Translations under genes and position numbers: made by a program
Shown here: piece by piece, positions 19,958 through 28,715 of the stretch
Position numbering within the stretch: position 1 is the stretch's first letter
Layout of the letters: each line of letters begins with the position of its first letter
Notes under the pieces: model-generated
The model's database searches: none
Told to the model about the DNA's origin: nothing
What the model saw: the letters and a program-made list of their open reading frames with translations, nothing else
Assembly (NCBI RefSeq): GCF_024296665.1
Contig: NZ_CP100762.1
Coordinates: 2,108,001 to 2,172,000 of the forward strand
DNA: 64,000 nt
Direction: 5' to 3'
Source: Salinilacihabitans rarus
Lineage (GTDB): Archaea; Halobacteriota; Halobacteria; Halobacteriales; Natrialbaceae

Positions 19958-20815
19958 ATGGCCGTCACCCTCGACGAATCGGTTCTGGGACGGTACGAAC
20001 GGTTCTCGCTGTACAACTCGCCGTACGCCGCCCACGACCGCGGCTGCGCGATCGACCTCTATCCCGGCACCCTCCGGGACGGACGGACGACCGCGGCGCC
20101 GAGTCCGGTGTCGGGGACCGTCCGCGAGACGCTGACCGTCCGCGCGCCGCCAAAGCCCTACGCGCCGGAGCACGACCACCTGCTGCTCATCGAGTGTGAC
20201 GCGCCCGCGGCCGTCGAGGGGCGCATCGCGCGGGTGCTGCACGTCGAGCCGTCGGTCGAACCCGGCGCGTACGTGAGCGCCGGGGAGTCGCTCGGCCGCC
20301 TCGTCCGCGCGGGCTTTTTCGCCCCGTGGGTCGACAACCACCTCCACGTCGGCTTCCGCGACCCCGACCGGAACCTCCGGCGTGCGTCGGGGTCGCTCCC
20401 GATCGACCTCGGCGTCGACGTCCGGCCGCTCGCGTGGGACGGGACCGGGACGGTCGTCGAGACCGGCGAGACGTACGCCGTCCTCGACGCGCCGGCGCAC
20501 CCGAACCCCGGCCGGGAGTTCGTCGGCGTGTGCGCCGACGAGGGTGGCGTCCTCGACGGCGGCCTGCCGCACTACGACGGCGGCGGCCTGCTCGGCGGCC
20601 GGGACGGCCCCGTCCGGCTGAACGGCGACCGACTCGGGGTGGCAGACGGCCGGACCGTCGCGTGGGACGACGTCGTCGTGCGGGCGAACGGCGAGGCGAT
20701 CACCGGGCTGTCGTTCTTCTGTGCTCGCGACGCCGACTTCGGCGCGAAGCTGATCCGTCCCGAGGCGTCGTTCGCGGTCGGCGACGAACTCCGGGTGCGC
20801 GTCGAGCCGCGGTGA
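19958..20815 (+). CDS. M23/LytM-like fold protein, probably non-canonical
   Basis: 285 residues, no signal peptide. The N-terminal part has the order of motifs seen in M23 (LytM-type) metallopeptidases: HDRGCAIDLYPG, APSPVSGTVRETL, a strand pair with VLHVEPSVEPGAYVSAGESL, and NHLHVGFRDP, near residue 127, matching the family's HxH motif. The first metal histidine, normally four residues before the aspartate of the first motif, is absent here (glycine or cysteine instead), so peptidase activity is doubtful. The C-terminal half (from about 150) is unassigned. Haloarchaea have no murein, so the role is unclear. The ATG at 19958 gives a compact N-terminus; the frame is open upstream. Confidence 0.5.
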   Translation: MAVTLDESVLGRYERFSLYNSPYAAHDRGCAIDLYPGTLRDGRTTAAPSPVSGTVRETLTVRAPPKPYAPEHDHLLLIECDAPAAVEGRIARVLHVEPSVEPGAYVSAGESLGRLVRAGFFAPWVDNHLHVGFRDPDRNLRRASGSLPIDLGVDVRPLAWDGTGTVVETGETYAVLDAPAHPNPGREFVGVCADEGGVLDGGLPHYDGGGLLGGRDGPVRLNGDRLGVADGRTVAWDDVVVRANGEAITGLSFFCARDADFGAKLIRPEASFAVGDELRVRVEPR

Positions 20816-20910
20816 CGGCCCGAGCGCCCGGCGCCGGGCGCGACAAGAAAGCCAACGGGAAACCGCGGACAAACGCAGAGCACAAATCCGTGGCCCTCTC
20901 ACACGGTCGT

Positions 20911-21384
20911 ATGACCGACGAGGACGGAGACGAGTTGACAGCCCACCGCGACCTCCTGCAGGGGTACATCGACGAGAACCACGAGTTCCTCTCCTGGCTC
21001 GGAACGACCGTCGAGCACGTCGGCCCGGGGACGATGACGATGGCGATCCCCTACGACGACAAACTCACGAACTCGCGGCCGACCGGCCGCGACGGCCGCC
21101 CGGACATCCACGGCGGCGTCGCCGCGACGCTGATCGACACCGTCGGCGGCCTCGTGTTGCGGACCGCGTTCGACGACCCCTCCTCGGGGGGCGTCGCCAC
21201 GATCAACCTCAACGTCAACTACCTCCGGCCGGCGACGGGCGACCTCGAGGCGACCGCCGACGTGATCCGCGCGGGCACGAGCGTCGGCGTCAGCGAGATC
21301 ACCGTCGAGAGCACGACGCCCGACGGCGAGACCCGCGAGGTGGCGACCGGTCAGGGCGCCTATCGCCTGTTCCGCGAGGGGTGA
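20911..21384 (+). CDS. PaaI-type hotdog-fold thioesterase
   Basis: 157 residues, a single hotdog domain. The conserved RPDIHGGVAATLIDTVGG, near residue 65, corresponds to the catalytic and CoA-binding turn of PaaI/YdiI thioesterases (HGG followed by an acidic residue). INLNVNYLRPATGD matches the second conserved strand. It probably hydrolyses small aromatic or acyl-CoA thioesters. A/T-rich sequence before the ATG suggests its own promoter. It precedes the nos operon by 159 bases and shows no functional link to it. Confidence 0.85.
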   Translation: MTDEDGDELTAHRDLLQGYIDENHEFLSWLGTTVEHVGPGTMTMAIPYDDKLTNSRPTGRDGRPDIHGGVAATLIDTVGGLVLRTAFDDPSSGGVATINLNVNYLRPATGDLEATADVIRAGTSVGVSEITVESTTPDGETREVATGQGAYRLFREG

Positions 21385-21420
21385 CGGCCCGGCGATCGTC
21401 AGGGGTACTCCCGTTTTCGG

Positions 21421-21432
21421 CGAACGTGTTCG
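21421..21432 (+). promoter_or_regulatory. CGAA-N4-TTCG inverted repeat upstream of nosZ
   Basis: CGAACGTGTTCG is a near-perfect dyad 112 bases before the nosZ start, just upstream of a weak A/T-rich box (TACTTCTA, 21437-21444). Haloarchaeal denitrification genes are reported to carry CGAAC/GTTCG-type dyads for the regulator NarO. This site is the same kind of dyad, but the half-site spacing should be compared with the published motif. Confidence 0.45.
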
Positions 21433-21543
21433 TGGGTACTTCTACGCCGTAGGAATCGGAGATTCCCACTAAGGAGACGTCGGCCGGAGTCGGGCGTACG
21501 GTCCCAGCGGCCTCCGTGGACCAAGAGACCACACGTTCCGACC

Positions 21544-23421
21544 ATGACCGACGACCACACCACCGACGATCGGAGCCAGGACGAGAGAGAGCCACTGTTC
21601 GCGCGGATTCCGCGCCGCGACTTCGTGAAAGCCGGCGCCGCGACCGGCACGCTCACGTCGATGGCAGGGTGTACCGGCCTGCTCGACGGCGGCGACGGCG
21701 CCGCGACCGGCGGATCGGTAGACGCCGACGTGCCACCGGGCGAACACGACGAGTACTACGGAATCCTCTCGGGGGGGCACTCGGGTGAGATTCGCGTCTA
21801 CGGCATCCCGTCGATGCGCCAGTTGATGCGCATTCCGGTGTTCAACCGCGAGAGCGCCCGCGGCTACGGCTACGACGACGAGACCCGCGAGATGCTCGAG
21901 AACGCGGGCGGCTACACGTGGGGCGACACCCACCACCCGCGCGTGAGCCAGACGGACAACGACTACGACGGCCGGTGGGCGTTCGTCAACGACAAGGCCA
22001 ACGGCCGGATGGCCCGCATCGACCTCACGTACTTCGAGACGGACGCCATCGTCGACATCCCGAACCAGCAGGGGACCCACGGTGCCTGCTGTCTGCTGCC
22101 CGACACCAAGTACGTCTTCGGCGTCGGCGAGTTCCGCGTTCCGATGCGCAACGACGGCCGCGACCTCGACGACCCCGACAGCTACACGTCGGTCCTCGCC
22201 GCCATCGACCCCGAGACGATGGACGTCGCGTGGGAGGTCGAAGTCGACGGCAACATGGACAACGGCGACGGCGGCAAGGAGGGCCGCTGGTTCTTCGCGA
22301 CCGGCTACAACAGCGAGGGCGCCGTCACCGAGAGCGGGATGGCCGAGGCGGACACCGACTGGGTGAAAGCCTTCGACGTCCCCGCCATCGAGGAGGCCGT
22401 CGACGCCGGCGAGTACGAGGAGATCGGCGGCGTGCCCGTCGTCGACGGCACCCGCGACAGCCCGCTGAACGACGGCGACCGCCCCGTCGTCCGGTACGTC
22501 GACGTGCCGAAGAGCCCCCACGGCGTCAGCGTCACGCCCGACGGGCAGTACGCGATCGCCAGCGGCAAACTCGATCCGACGGCGTCGATCGTCGACGTCG
22601 AGACGCTCGCCGACGCCGACGACCCCAACGAGGCGGTCGTCGGCCGCCCGCGACTCGGGATGGGGCCGCTACACACCGCCTACGACGGCCGCGGGCACGC
22701 GTACACGACCCTGTTCATCGACTCGCAGGTCGTCAAGTGGGACATCGAGGCGGCCGTCGATGCCGAGGCGGAGTCCGAGGACCCGATCGTCGAGAAGATC
22801 GACGTCCACTACAACCCCGGTCACCTGATCGCCGCGGAGTCGTACACGGCCGATCCGCAGGGCGACTGGCTGATCTCGCTGAACAAGCTCTCGAAGGATC
22901 GGTTCCTCCCCGTCGGGCCGATGCACCCCGAGAACGACCAGCTGATCTACATCGGCGACGACGAGGAGGGGATGCAACTCGTCAAGGACACGCCGGCGTA
23001 CGCCGAACCCCACGACGCCTCGATCGTCCACAAGAGCAAGCTGGACCCGGCGAAGACCTACGACCCCGCGGACCTCGACCTCGACCCGATCGACTCGGGG
23101 AGCATGGACATCGAGCGCGACGACGGCGGGGTGCACGTGAAGATGACCGCCCAGCGCAACGAGTTCGGCTATCAGGACGTCACCGTCCAGGAGGGCGACG
23201 AGGTGACGTTCACGGTCACGAACGTCGAGACCTCCGCCGACCTGTTGCACTCGCTTGCGATCCCCGAACACGACATCAACGTCAAGGTCGCCCCACAGGA
23301 GACCCGCGAGGTGACGTTCACGGCCGACGAGCCGGGCGTCTACTGGATGTACTGCGGGTTCTTCTGTAGCGCGCTGCACCTCGAGATGCGCTCGCGGCTG
23401 CTCGTCGAACCCGCGGAGTGA
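21544..23421 (+). CDS. nosZ: Nitrous-oxide reductase
   Basis: 625 residues. Reduces N2O to N2 outside the membrane, the last step of denitrification. The N-terminus has a Tat motif (RIPRRDFVKAGA) and lipobox-like MAGC near residue 43. The CuZ-ligand histidines are visible in GDTHHPRVSQTDN, KSPHGVSVTPDG, NPGHLI and AEPHDASIV. The C-terminal cupredoxin domain carries the CuA site: the histidine in LLHSLAIPEHDI and YCGFFCSALHLEM near residue 600. All ligand groups are therefore present and the enzyme should be functional. It is the first gene of a six-gene operon; its TGA is followed directly by the next gene. Confidence 0.97.
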   Translation: MTDDHTTDDRSQDEREPLFARIPRRDFVKAGAATGTLTSMAGCTGLLDGGDGAATGGSVDADVPPGEHDEYYGILSGGHSGEIRVYGIPSMRQLMRIPVFNRESARGYGYDDETREMLENAGGYTWGDTHHPRVSQTDNDYDGRWAFVNDKANGRMARIDLTYFETDAIVDIPNQQGTHGACCLLPDTKYVFGVGEFRVPMRNDGRDLDDPDSYTSVLAAIDPETMDVAWEVEVDGNMDNGDGGKEGRWFFATGYNSEGAVTESGMAEADTDWVKAFDVPAIEEAVDAGEYEEIGGVPVVDGTRDSPLNDGDRPVVRYVDVPKSPHGVSVTPDGQYAIASGKLDPTASIVDVETLADADDPNEAVVGRPRLGMGPLHTAYDGRGHAYTTLFIDSQVVKWDIEAAVDAEAESEDPIVEKIDVHYNPGHLIAAESYTADPQGDWLISLNKLSKDRFLPVGPMHPENDQLIYIGDDEEGMQLVKDTPAYAEPHDASIVHKSKLDPAKTYDPADLDLDPIDSGSMDIERDDGGVHVKMTAQRNEFGYQDVTVQEGDEVTFTVTNVETSADLLHSLAIPEHDINVKVAPQETREVTFTADEPGVYWMYCGFFCSALHLEMRSRLLVEPAE

Positions 23422-23426
23422 TCCCG

Positions 23427-24224
23427 ATGTCGAGACTGGCGCGGTTCGGCGAACTCCGACGCGCGCTCCCGCTGACGGCGGCAGCGCTGCTGCTCGTATC
23501 GCTCGCCCTTCCGGTGTGGCGGATCACGTTGACCGCGCCGCAGTACGTGGAGACGCTCGTCGTCGAACTGTACGCCTACCCGCGGCTGGCCGGCGACTTC
23601 GTGGAGGTCCAGCGGCTCAACCACTACGTCGGGTTCTACTACCCCGACCCGGTGTACGTCGAGCCGAACTACGAGGTCAACGAGCGGGCCGTGGCGGTCC
23701 CCGAGTGGGTCCTCGGGCCCGTCCTCTTCGTCGCCCTCGCCGCCGGCGCCGTGGTCAGCGCGCTCGCGCCGAGCGCGCGGGCGCTCGCGCGGCGCCTGCG
23801 GTACCAGCTCGCCGGCACCGTCGCGTTGTTCGCGGCGACGGGTGCCATCATCCAGTACCGGCTCTACCAGACCGGCCACTCGCTCGACCCGGCCGCGCCC
23901 CTGTCCGGGGTCGACGGGTTCACGCCGCCGCTGGTCGGCACCTACGAGGTCGCCAACATCAGCGGCAACGCCTGGCTCGGGCCGGGCGGCTACCTGGCCG
24001 CGCTCGCCGTCGCGTTACTCGCCGTGGCGTACCTGCTGCGCGAGTCCGAGGCGACCGTCGGCGACCTCCCGGACCTGCTCCGGGCGGCTCCCGACCGCGT
24101 GCGGGAGCGGGTCGGCCGGAACCGGGACGAACGGGACGAGCGCGGCCGACGCGAGCGCCCCGGCGCCGACTCGCCCGACGCGACCGAGCGCGGCCGGGGC
24201 GGCGCGCGGGGTGGTCCCCCGTGA
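23427..24224 (+). CDS. Membrane protein of unknown function within the nos operon
   Basis: 265 residues. Predicted helices lie at about 12-30, 88-106, 122-142 and 182-204, with a tyrosine-rich extracytoplasmic loop between the first two (LNHYVGFYYPDPVYVEPNYE). The C-terminal 50 residues are rich in Arg, Glu and Asp and probably cytoplasmic. The ATG at 23427 is preferred because GGAG lies eight bases before it; a GTG at 23418 overlapping the nosZ stop is the alternative. The 3' end overlaps nosD by four bases. Its fixed place between nosZ and nosD suggests a role in assembly of, or electron delivery to, NosZ, but no cofactor motif is seen. Confidence 0.7.
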   Translation: MSRLARFGELRRALPLTAAALLLVSLALPVWRITLTAPQYVETLVVELYAYPRLAGDFVEVQRLNHYVGFYYPDPVYVEPNYEVNERAVAVPEWVLGPVLFVALAAGAVVSALAPSARALARRLRYQLAGTVALFAATGAIIQYRLYQTGHSLDPAAPLSGVDGFTPPLVGTYEVANISGNAWLGPGGYLAALAVALLAVAYLLRESEATVGDLPDLLRAAPDRVRERVGRNRDERDERGRRERPGADSPDATERGRGGARGGPP

Positions 24225-25597
24225 CCGAGGGGTGGTTCGCCGCGCTGGCCGCGGCGGCGCTCGTCTTCTCGCTCGCCGGTGCCGTGGTCGCCGCCGGCGA
24301 CGGCGGCACCGAGGACCGCGCCGTCGAGTGGCGGCCCGACGTGCCGGACGTCGACGACGCCGAGGCACCCGCGGAGGACGGCGTCGCGACGGTCGACGGC
24401 CGCGAGTTCGACTCCGCGCAGGCGGCCGTCGACGCCGCGGACGCGGGCGAGACGGTCGTTCTGGAGGGGCGGTTCGACGAGCGCGTGGTCGTCGAGACGC
24501 CCGGCCTGACCCTCGCCGCGGCCGCGGCCGACGGCGCGCTGCTCGACGGCGGCGGCGAGGGGACCGTCCTCGTCGTGCGCGCGGCGAACGTGACCGTCGA
24601 CGGCCTCTGGATCCGCAACTCCGGCTACGACCGCACCGAGGACGACGCCGGCGTCCGGGTGAACGGCTCGGACGCGACGCTCTCGAACCTCCGGCTGACG
24701 GAGGTCGCCTTCGGCGTCTGGATCGGCGACACGACCGGCGTCACCGTCGCGGAGTCGACGGTCGTCGGCCGCGAGGACGTCGACGTCGAGGAGCGGGGCA
24801 ACGGCATCCACCTCTGGGAGACCGAGGACGCCGAGTTGCGCGACAACTACGTCACGACGGTCCGCGACGGGATCTACTACTCGTGGGCGACGGACGTCTA
24901 CGCGACGGGGAACGTCCTCTGGGACCTGCGCTACGGCGTCCACTACATGTACTCGGACGGGAACCGCCTCGACGGCAACGTCGCCTTCGACAACGACGTC
25001 GGCTTCGCGCTGATGGTCTCGGAGAACCTCGTCCTCGAGGACAACGTCGCGGTGCGAAACGACGGCAGGAGCGCCCACGGCATCCTCGTCAAGGACGTCG
25101 AGGACAGCGAGATCCGCGACAACGCGGTCGTCGCCAACGGCGACGGCTTCTACGTCTACAACGCCCAGGACAACGTCGTCGCGGACAACCTCGTCCTCGA
25201 AAACGAGCGGGGGGTCCACGTGACCGCCGGCAGCCGGGGCGAACTCGTGACGGGCAACAGCTTCATCGCGAACGACGAGGCGGCGTACGCGACGACGACC
25301 GCGCAGGTCGCCTGGAACGACTCCGAGGGCGGCAACTACTGGTCCGACGCGCGCGCGGTCGACCTCGACGGCGACGGGACGAGCGAGATCCGACACCGCC
25401 CCGCCGGGACCGTCGAACGGCTGGTCTACGAGCAGCCGCGGGCGACGGCGTTCGCCGAGAGCCCGGCGTTCGACGCCGTCCGACTGGCCGAGAGTTCGTT
25501 CCCGGTCGTCGAGTCGCCGGGCGTCATCGACCACCGCCCGCTCGTCGAGCCACCCCACGAGGACTGGAGAGACTACTATGGAGATCACGATCACTGA
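24221..25597 (+). CDS. nosD: Nos copper-site assembly protein NosD (right-handed beta helix)
   Basis: 458 residues. An N-terminal hydrophobic signal (ALAAAALVFSLAGAVVAAG) precedes a right-handed parallel beta helix built of short N-and-D-rich repeats, for example LRDNYVTTVRDGIYYSWATD, LRYGVHYMYSDGN and IRDNAVVANGDGFYVYN. NosD delivers or processes copper (and sulfide) for the CuZ centre of NosZ, working with the NosFY ABC transporter. The GTG start overlaps the upstream stop (GTGA). The 3' end overlaps nosF by 20 bases, implying coupled translation. Confidence 0.9.
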   Translation: MTEGWFAALAAAALVFSLAGAVVAAGDGGTEDRAVEWRPDVPDVDDAEAPAEDGVATVDGREFDSAQAAVDAADAGETVVLEGRFDERVVVETPGLTLAAAAADGALLDGGGEGTVLVVRAANVTVDGLWIRNSGYDRTEDDAGVRVNGSDATLSNLRLTEVAFGVWIGDTTGVTVAESTVVGREDVDVEERGNGIHLWETEDAELRDNYVTTVRDGIYYSWATDVYATGNVLWDLRYGVHYMYSDGNRLDGNVAFDNDVGFALMVSENLVLEDNVAVRNDGRSAHGILVKDVEDSEIRDNAVVANGDGFYVYNAQDNVVADNLVLENERGVHVTAGSRGELVTGNSFIANDEAAYATTTAQVAWNDSEGGNYWSDARAVDLDGDGTSEIRHRPAGTVERLVYEQPRATAFAESPAFDAVRLAESSFPVVESPGVIDHRPLVEPPHEDWRDYYGDHDH

Positions 25598-26513
25598 CGT
25601 ACGCAAGCGGTACGGCGACGTCGTCGCCCTCGACGGCCCCTCCTTTACGGTGCCGTCCGGGTCGACGTTCGGCGTCCTCGGGACGAACGGCGCCGGCAAG
25701 ACCACCCTGTTCGAACTGCTCGTCGGCCACGACGCGCCCGACGAGGGCCGCATCGAGGTCGGCGGCCTCGACGTCGAGCGCGCGGGCCACCGCGTCCGCG
25801 AGCGCGTCGGCTTCCTGCCCGAACACGCGGGGTTCCCGGCGGCGATGACCGGCCGCGAGGTGCTGTCGGTCCACGCCCGCATCCGCGGGGTCGCCGGGCA
25901 CGAGGCGCGGATCGACGAGGTGCTCGACGTCGTCGGCCTGACGGAGGCGGCCGACCGGGCCGTCTCGGGCTACTCGAACGGGATGGGCCGCCGGCTGGGA
26001 CTGGCCGCGGCGCTGCTGTCGAACCCGCCGGTGCTCGTCCTCGACGAACCGACCGCGGGGCTCGACCCGCGCGGCGTCGCCGCCTTCCACGAGGTCGTCG
26101 AGCGCATCGACCGCGAGACCGACGCGACGGTCGTCCTCTCCTCGCACGCGCTCGGGGAGGTCGAGCGCCTCTGTGACGAGGTGGCGATCCTGCAGGACGG
26201 GCGCCTGCGGGCGCGGGGGACCGTCGACGACCTCGCCGCGGCCGCCGCCGACCGGGTCACCGTCCGCCTGCGCCCCGCGGGCGACCGCGCGGCGCTGCTC
26301 GACGCCGTCCGGGGCGGCGAGCGGCCGGTCGAGGTCGACGCCGGCGAGCGGACGATCGAGGTCGCCTGCGACCGCGAGGACGCGCTCGGCGTCGTCTCCT
26401 CGCTCGACGACGACCTCGTCGCCGGCTTCGAGGTCCGCGAGCCGGGGCTGGAAACGGCGTTCCACGAGGCGCTCGCCGGCGAGGGCGAGCGCGAGGAGGT
26501 GGTACGCGCGTGA
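25578..26513 (+). CDS. nosF: Nos ABC transporter ATP-binding protein
   Basis: 311 residues. Walker A is GTNGAGKTT near residue 34, with Thr where most ATPases have Pro. The signature region SGYSNGMGRRLGLAAALL deviates from LSGGQ as usual for NosF/CcmA-type ATPases, Walker B is VLVLDEPTAGLD, and the H-loop is in LSSHALGEVERLC. The C-terminal 90 residues are a small regulatory extension. It powers NosY. The gene starts inside the end of nosD and overlaps nosY by four bases. Confidence 0.92.
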   Translation: MEITITDVRKRYGDVVALDGPSFTVPSGSTFGVLGTNGAGKTTLFELLVGHDAPDEGRIEVGGLDVERAGHRVRERVGFLPEHAGFPAAMTGREVLSVHARIRGVAGHEARIDEVLDVVGLTEAADRAVSGYSNGMGRRLGLAAALLSNPPVLVLDEPTAGLDPRGVAAFHEVVERIDRETDATVVLSSHALGEVERLCDEVAILQDGRLRARGTVDDLAAAAADRVTVRLRPAGDRAALLDAVRGGERPVEVDAGERTIEVACDREDALGVVSSLDDDLVAGFEVREPGLETAFHEALAGEGEREEVVRA

Positions 26514-27415
26514 GCCGCGACGCCGACCCCGACGAGCGCGAGGCCCACCCCGACGGCGGCTACGGGACGACCGCCGGAGTCGCGACCGCCTCGACGACGG
26601 ACTCCTCGACCGGGCTGCGCGGGGCGCTTATCGTCGCCGAGTCCGAGTACCGGCTGGCGGTGCGCAACCGGTGGGCGGTCGCGCTGACCGGCATCTTCGC
26701 CGCGTTCGCGCTCGGGCTGACGACGTTCAGCGGGGCGGAGGTGAGCCCCGACGGCTTCGCGCGGACGGTCGCGAGCCTCGCGACGCTTGCGGTCTACCTC
26801 GTGCCGCTCGTGGCGCTGGCGTTCGGCTACGACGCCATCGTCGGCCGCGAGGAGAGCGGCTGGCTCGGGGCGCTGTTCGCGCTGCCGATCCCGCGGGCGG
26901 CGGTCGTCGTCGGCGCCTTCCTCGGCCGGGCGGTCGTCCTCGCGGGGGCGACCGTGCTCGGCTTCGGGATCGCCGGCGCGTTCCTCCTCCGGGAGTTCGG
27001 CCTCGCGGGGTTCGACGCCTACGTCGGCTTCCTGCTGGCCGCGGCCGGCCTCGGGCTGGCGTTTCTCGCGCTCGCCGTCCTCCTGTCGGCGGTCGCCCGC
27101 GAGAAGGCCCACGCGCTGGGGCTCTCGCTGCTCGCGTGGGCGTGGTTCGTCCTCGTCCACGACCTGCTCGCGCTGGGGCTGATCGCGGCGTTCTCGCTGC
27201 CCGACGCCGCGCTGTCGGCGATGCTGGTCGCCAACCCCGCGAGCGTCTTCCGGACGCTCGTCCTCGGCGGCCTCGGCGCCGCCGGCGACGCCGGCTTCGC
27301 CGCGGCGCTCGCCGAGGTCGGCCTCTCGACGGGCGCGCTCGCTGCCGCGTTGCTCGCGTGGATCGTCGCACCTATCGCCCTCGCCGCCGTAGCTGTCCGA
27401 AAGCGTAGCGTATGA
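26510..27415 (+). CDS. nosY: Nos ABC transporter permease
   Basis: 301 residues, an ABC-2-type membrane subunit with about six helices. The first is preceded by a 35-residue polar N-terminus and ESEYRLAVRNRWAVALTGIF, which is the start of the NosY family. VALAFGYDAIVGREESGWLG near residue 101 is a conserved cytoplasmic loop. Works with NosF, and is thought to supply a sulfur or copper species for CuZ assembly. The GTG start overlaps the nosF stop; the stop overlaps the nosL start (ATGA). Confidence 0.9.
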   Translation: MSRDADPDEREAHPDGGYGTTAGVATASTTDSSTGLRGALIVAESEYRLAVRNRWAVALTGIFAAFALGLTTFSGAEVSPDGFARTVASLATLAVYLVPLVALAFGYDAIVGREESGWLGALFALPIPRAAVVVGAFLGRAVVLAGATVLGFGIAGAFLLREFGLAGFDAYVGFLLAAAGLGLAFLALAVLLSAVAREKAHALGLSLLAWAWFVLVHDLLALGLIAAFSLPDAALSAMLVANPASVFRTLVLGGLGAAGDAGFAAALAEVGLSTGALAAALLAWIVAPIALAAVAVRKRSV

Positions 27416-28026
27416 CGGACCCCGATTCCCCGACACGACCCGGCCCGCCCGCTCACCGCCGAGCGACCGCGCCGTCCCGGCGCCGACTGTTGCTCGGGGC
27501 CGCGGTCCTCGCGGGCGCGACGGTCGCCGGCTGTCTCGGCGACGACGGTGGAGACGAACCGTCCGCCGAACCGATCGCCCTGACGGGCGGGCTGACCTGC
27601 GACGTCTGCGGGATGGTGATCGAGGAGACGTTCGGCCCCGCGGGACAGATCTTCTACGCCGACGGGAAACCCGAGGACCGCGACGGCCCCGCGCGGTTCG
27701 ACAGCGTCGCCGAACTCGTCGTCTCGCTGGCCGAACGCGAGCGAACCGGCTGGGAGCCCCGCGACGTCTTCGTCACCGACTACTCGCGCGTCGAGTACGA
27801 GGTGGTCGAGCAGGGCGGCGGGCAATACGTCGCGAACCCCGTCGGCGCGGACACCTTCGCGGACGCGACCGACTGCCACTACGTCGTCGACAGCGACGTC
27901 GAGGGCGCGATGGGGCCCGAACTCCACCCGTTCGGCGAGCGCGGCGACGCCGAGGAGTTCGCCGGCGAGTACGGCGGCGAGGTCAAAGCGTGGGACGAGC
28001 TATCGCCGGCCGACGGCGCCCGCTGA
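27412..28026 (+). CDS. nosL: Copper-binding lipoprotein NosL
   Basis: 204 residues. The Tat motif SRRRLLLGAAVLAG and lipobox VAGC (near residue 41) make it an exported lipoprotein. The family hallmark LTCDVCGMVIEETFG, near residue 61, provides the Cys/Met ligands for copper(I). The rest follows the NosL pattern (RFDSVAELV, VFVTDYSRVEYEV, GPELHPFG). NosL is a copper chaperone for NosZ maturation. It is the last gene of the operon and converges with the cysteine-hydrolase gene 14 bases away. Confidence 0.93.
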   Translation: MTDPDSPTRPGPPAHRRATAPSRRRLLLGAAVLAGATVAGCLGDDGGDEPSAEPIALTGGLTCDVCGMVIEETFGPAGQIFYADGKPEDRDGPARFDSVAELVVSLAERERTGWEPRDVFVTDYSRVEYEVVEQGGGQYVANPVGADTFADATDCHYVVDSDVEGAMGPELHPFGERGDAEEFAGEYGGEVKAWDELSPADGAR

Positions 28027-28040
28027 CCGCGCGGCGCGGC

Positions 28041-28613
28041 TCAGACGAACTCGACGTCGTCGCTCTCGATCACCTCGCCGAACAGCCAGTCGGCGTGGTC
28101 CAGAGCGTACTCCTTGTGGTCCTCCTCGATGTGGCCGATGCAGTCCTCGACGAGCAACGGGCGGAAGTCCCGCAGGCCCGCGCTGCCGGCGGTGTGGAGC
28201 ACGCAGACGTTCGCGAGCGTGCCGACGAAGAGGAGGTCCCTGATGCCGCGGGCGTTCAGCCACCCCTCGAACTCCGTCTTCTGGAAGGCGTCGTAGGTGT
28301 GCTTCTCGACGACGTGGTCCTCCTCGTGCACGTCGAGTTCCGCGACGATCTCGGCCTCCCACGACCCTTCGAGGACGTGCTCGCCCCAGCGCTCGAACTC
28401 GTCGTAGTAGTGGGCGTCCTCGAACTGCTCCGGCGGGTGGACGTCGCGGGTGAAGACGATCTGCACGCCGGCCTCGCGGGCCCGGGCGACGAACTCGGCG
28501 ATCGGTTCGATGGCGGCCTCGCTGCCCGGCGCGTGCAGCGAGCCGTCGGGGTGACAGAAGCCGTTTTGCATGTCGACGACGACGACCGCGGTGCTGTCTG
28601 GGTCGAGGTTCAT
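28041..28613 (-). CDS. Isochorismatase-family cysteine hydrolase, possible nicotinamidase
   Basis: 190 residues. The catalytic triad of the family is present: Asp in VVVVDMQNGF near residue 14, Lys in VVEKHTYDAF near 110, and the nucleophilic Cys in GTLANVCVLHTA near 140. A metal-binding pattern in RDVHPPEQFED fits nicotinamidase, which converts nicotinamide to nicotinate. A nicotinate phosphoribosyltransferase gene 3 kb away (31795-32949) supports that reading, but N-carbamoyl-amide hydrolases share the same motifs. The ATG at 28613 is supported by a TATA-like AGTATATTG (minus strand, 28637-28645) about 28 bases upstream, indicating a leaderless transcript. Confidence 0.8.
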   Translation of the reverse strand: MNLDPDSTAVVVVDMQNGFCHPDGSLHAPGSEAAIEPIAEFVARAREAGVQIVFTRDVHPPEQFEDAHYYDEFERWGEHVLEGSWEAEIVAELDVHEEDHVVEKHTYDAFQKTEFEGWLNARGIRDLLFVGTLANVCVLHTAGSAGLRDFRPLLVEDCIGHIEEDHKEYALDHADWLFGEVIESDDVEFV

Positions 28614-28715
28614 GTGCGATAGTAACGACGCAGCGACAATATACTGTTCGCCGTCGCGCCGGAGCCGTCGGGGCCGGGTTTTTCTACTCGCGGCCCCAAC
28701 GCCCTGCCATCGCAG

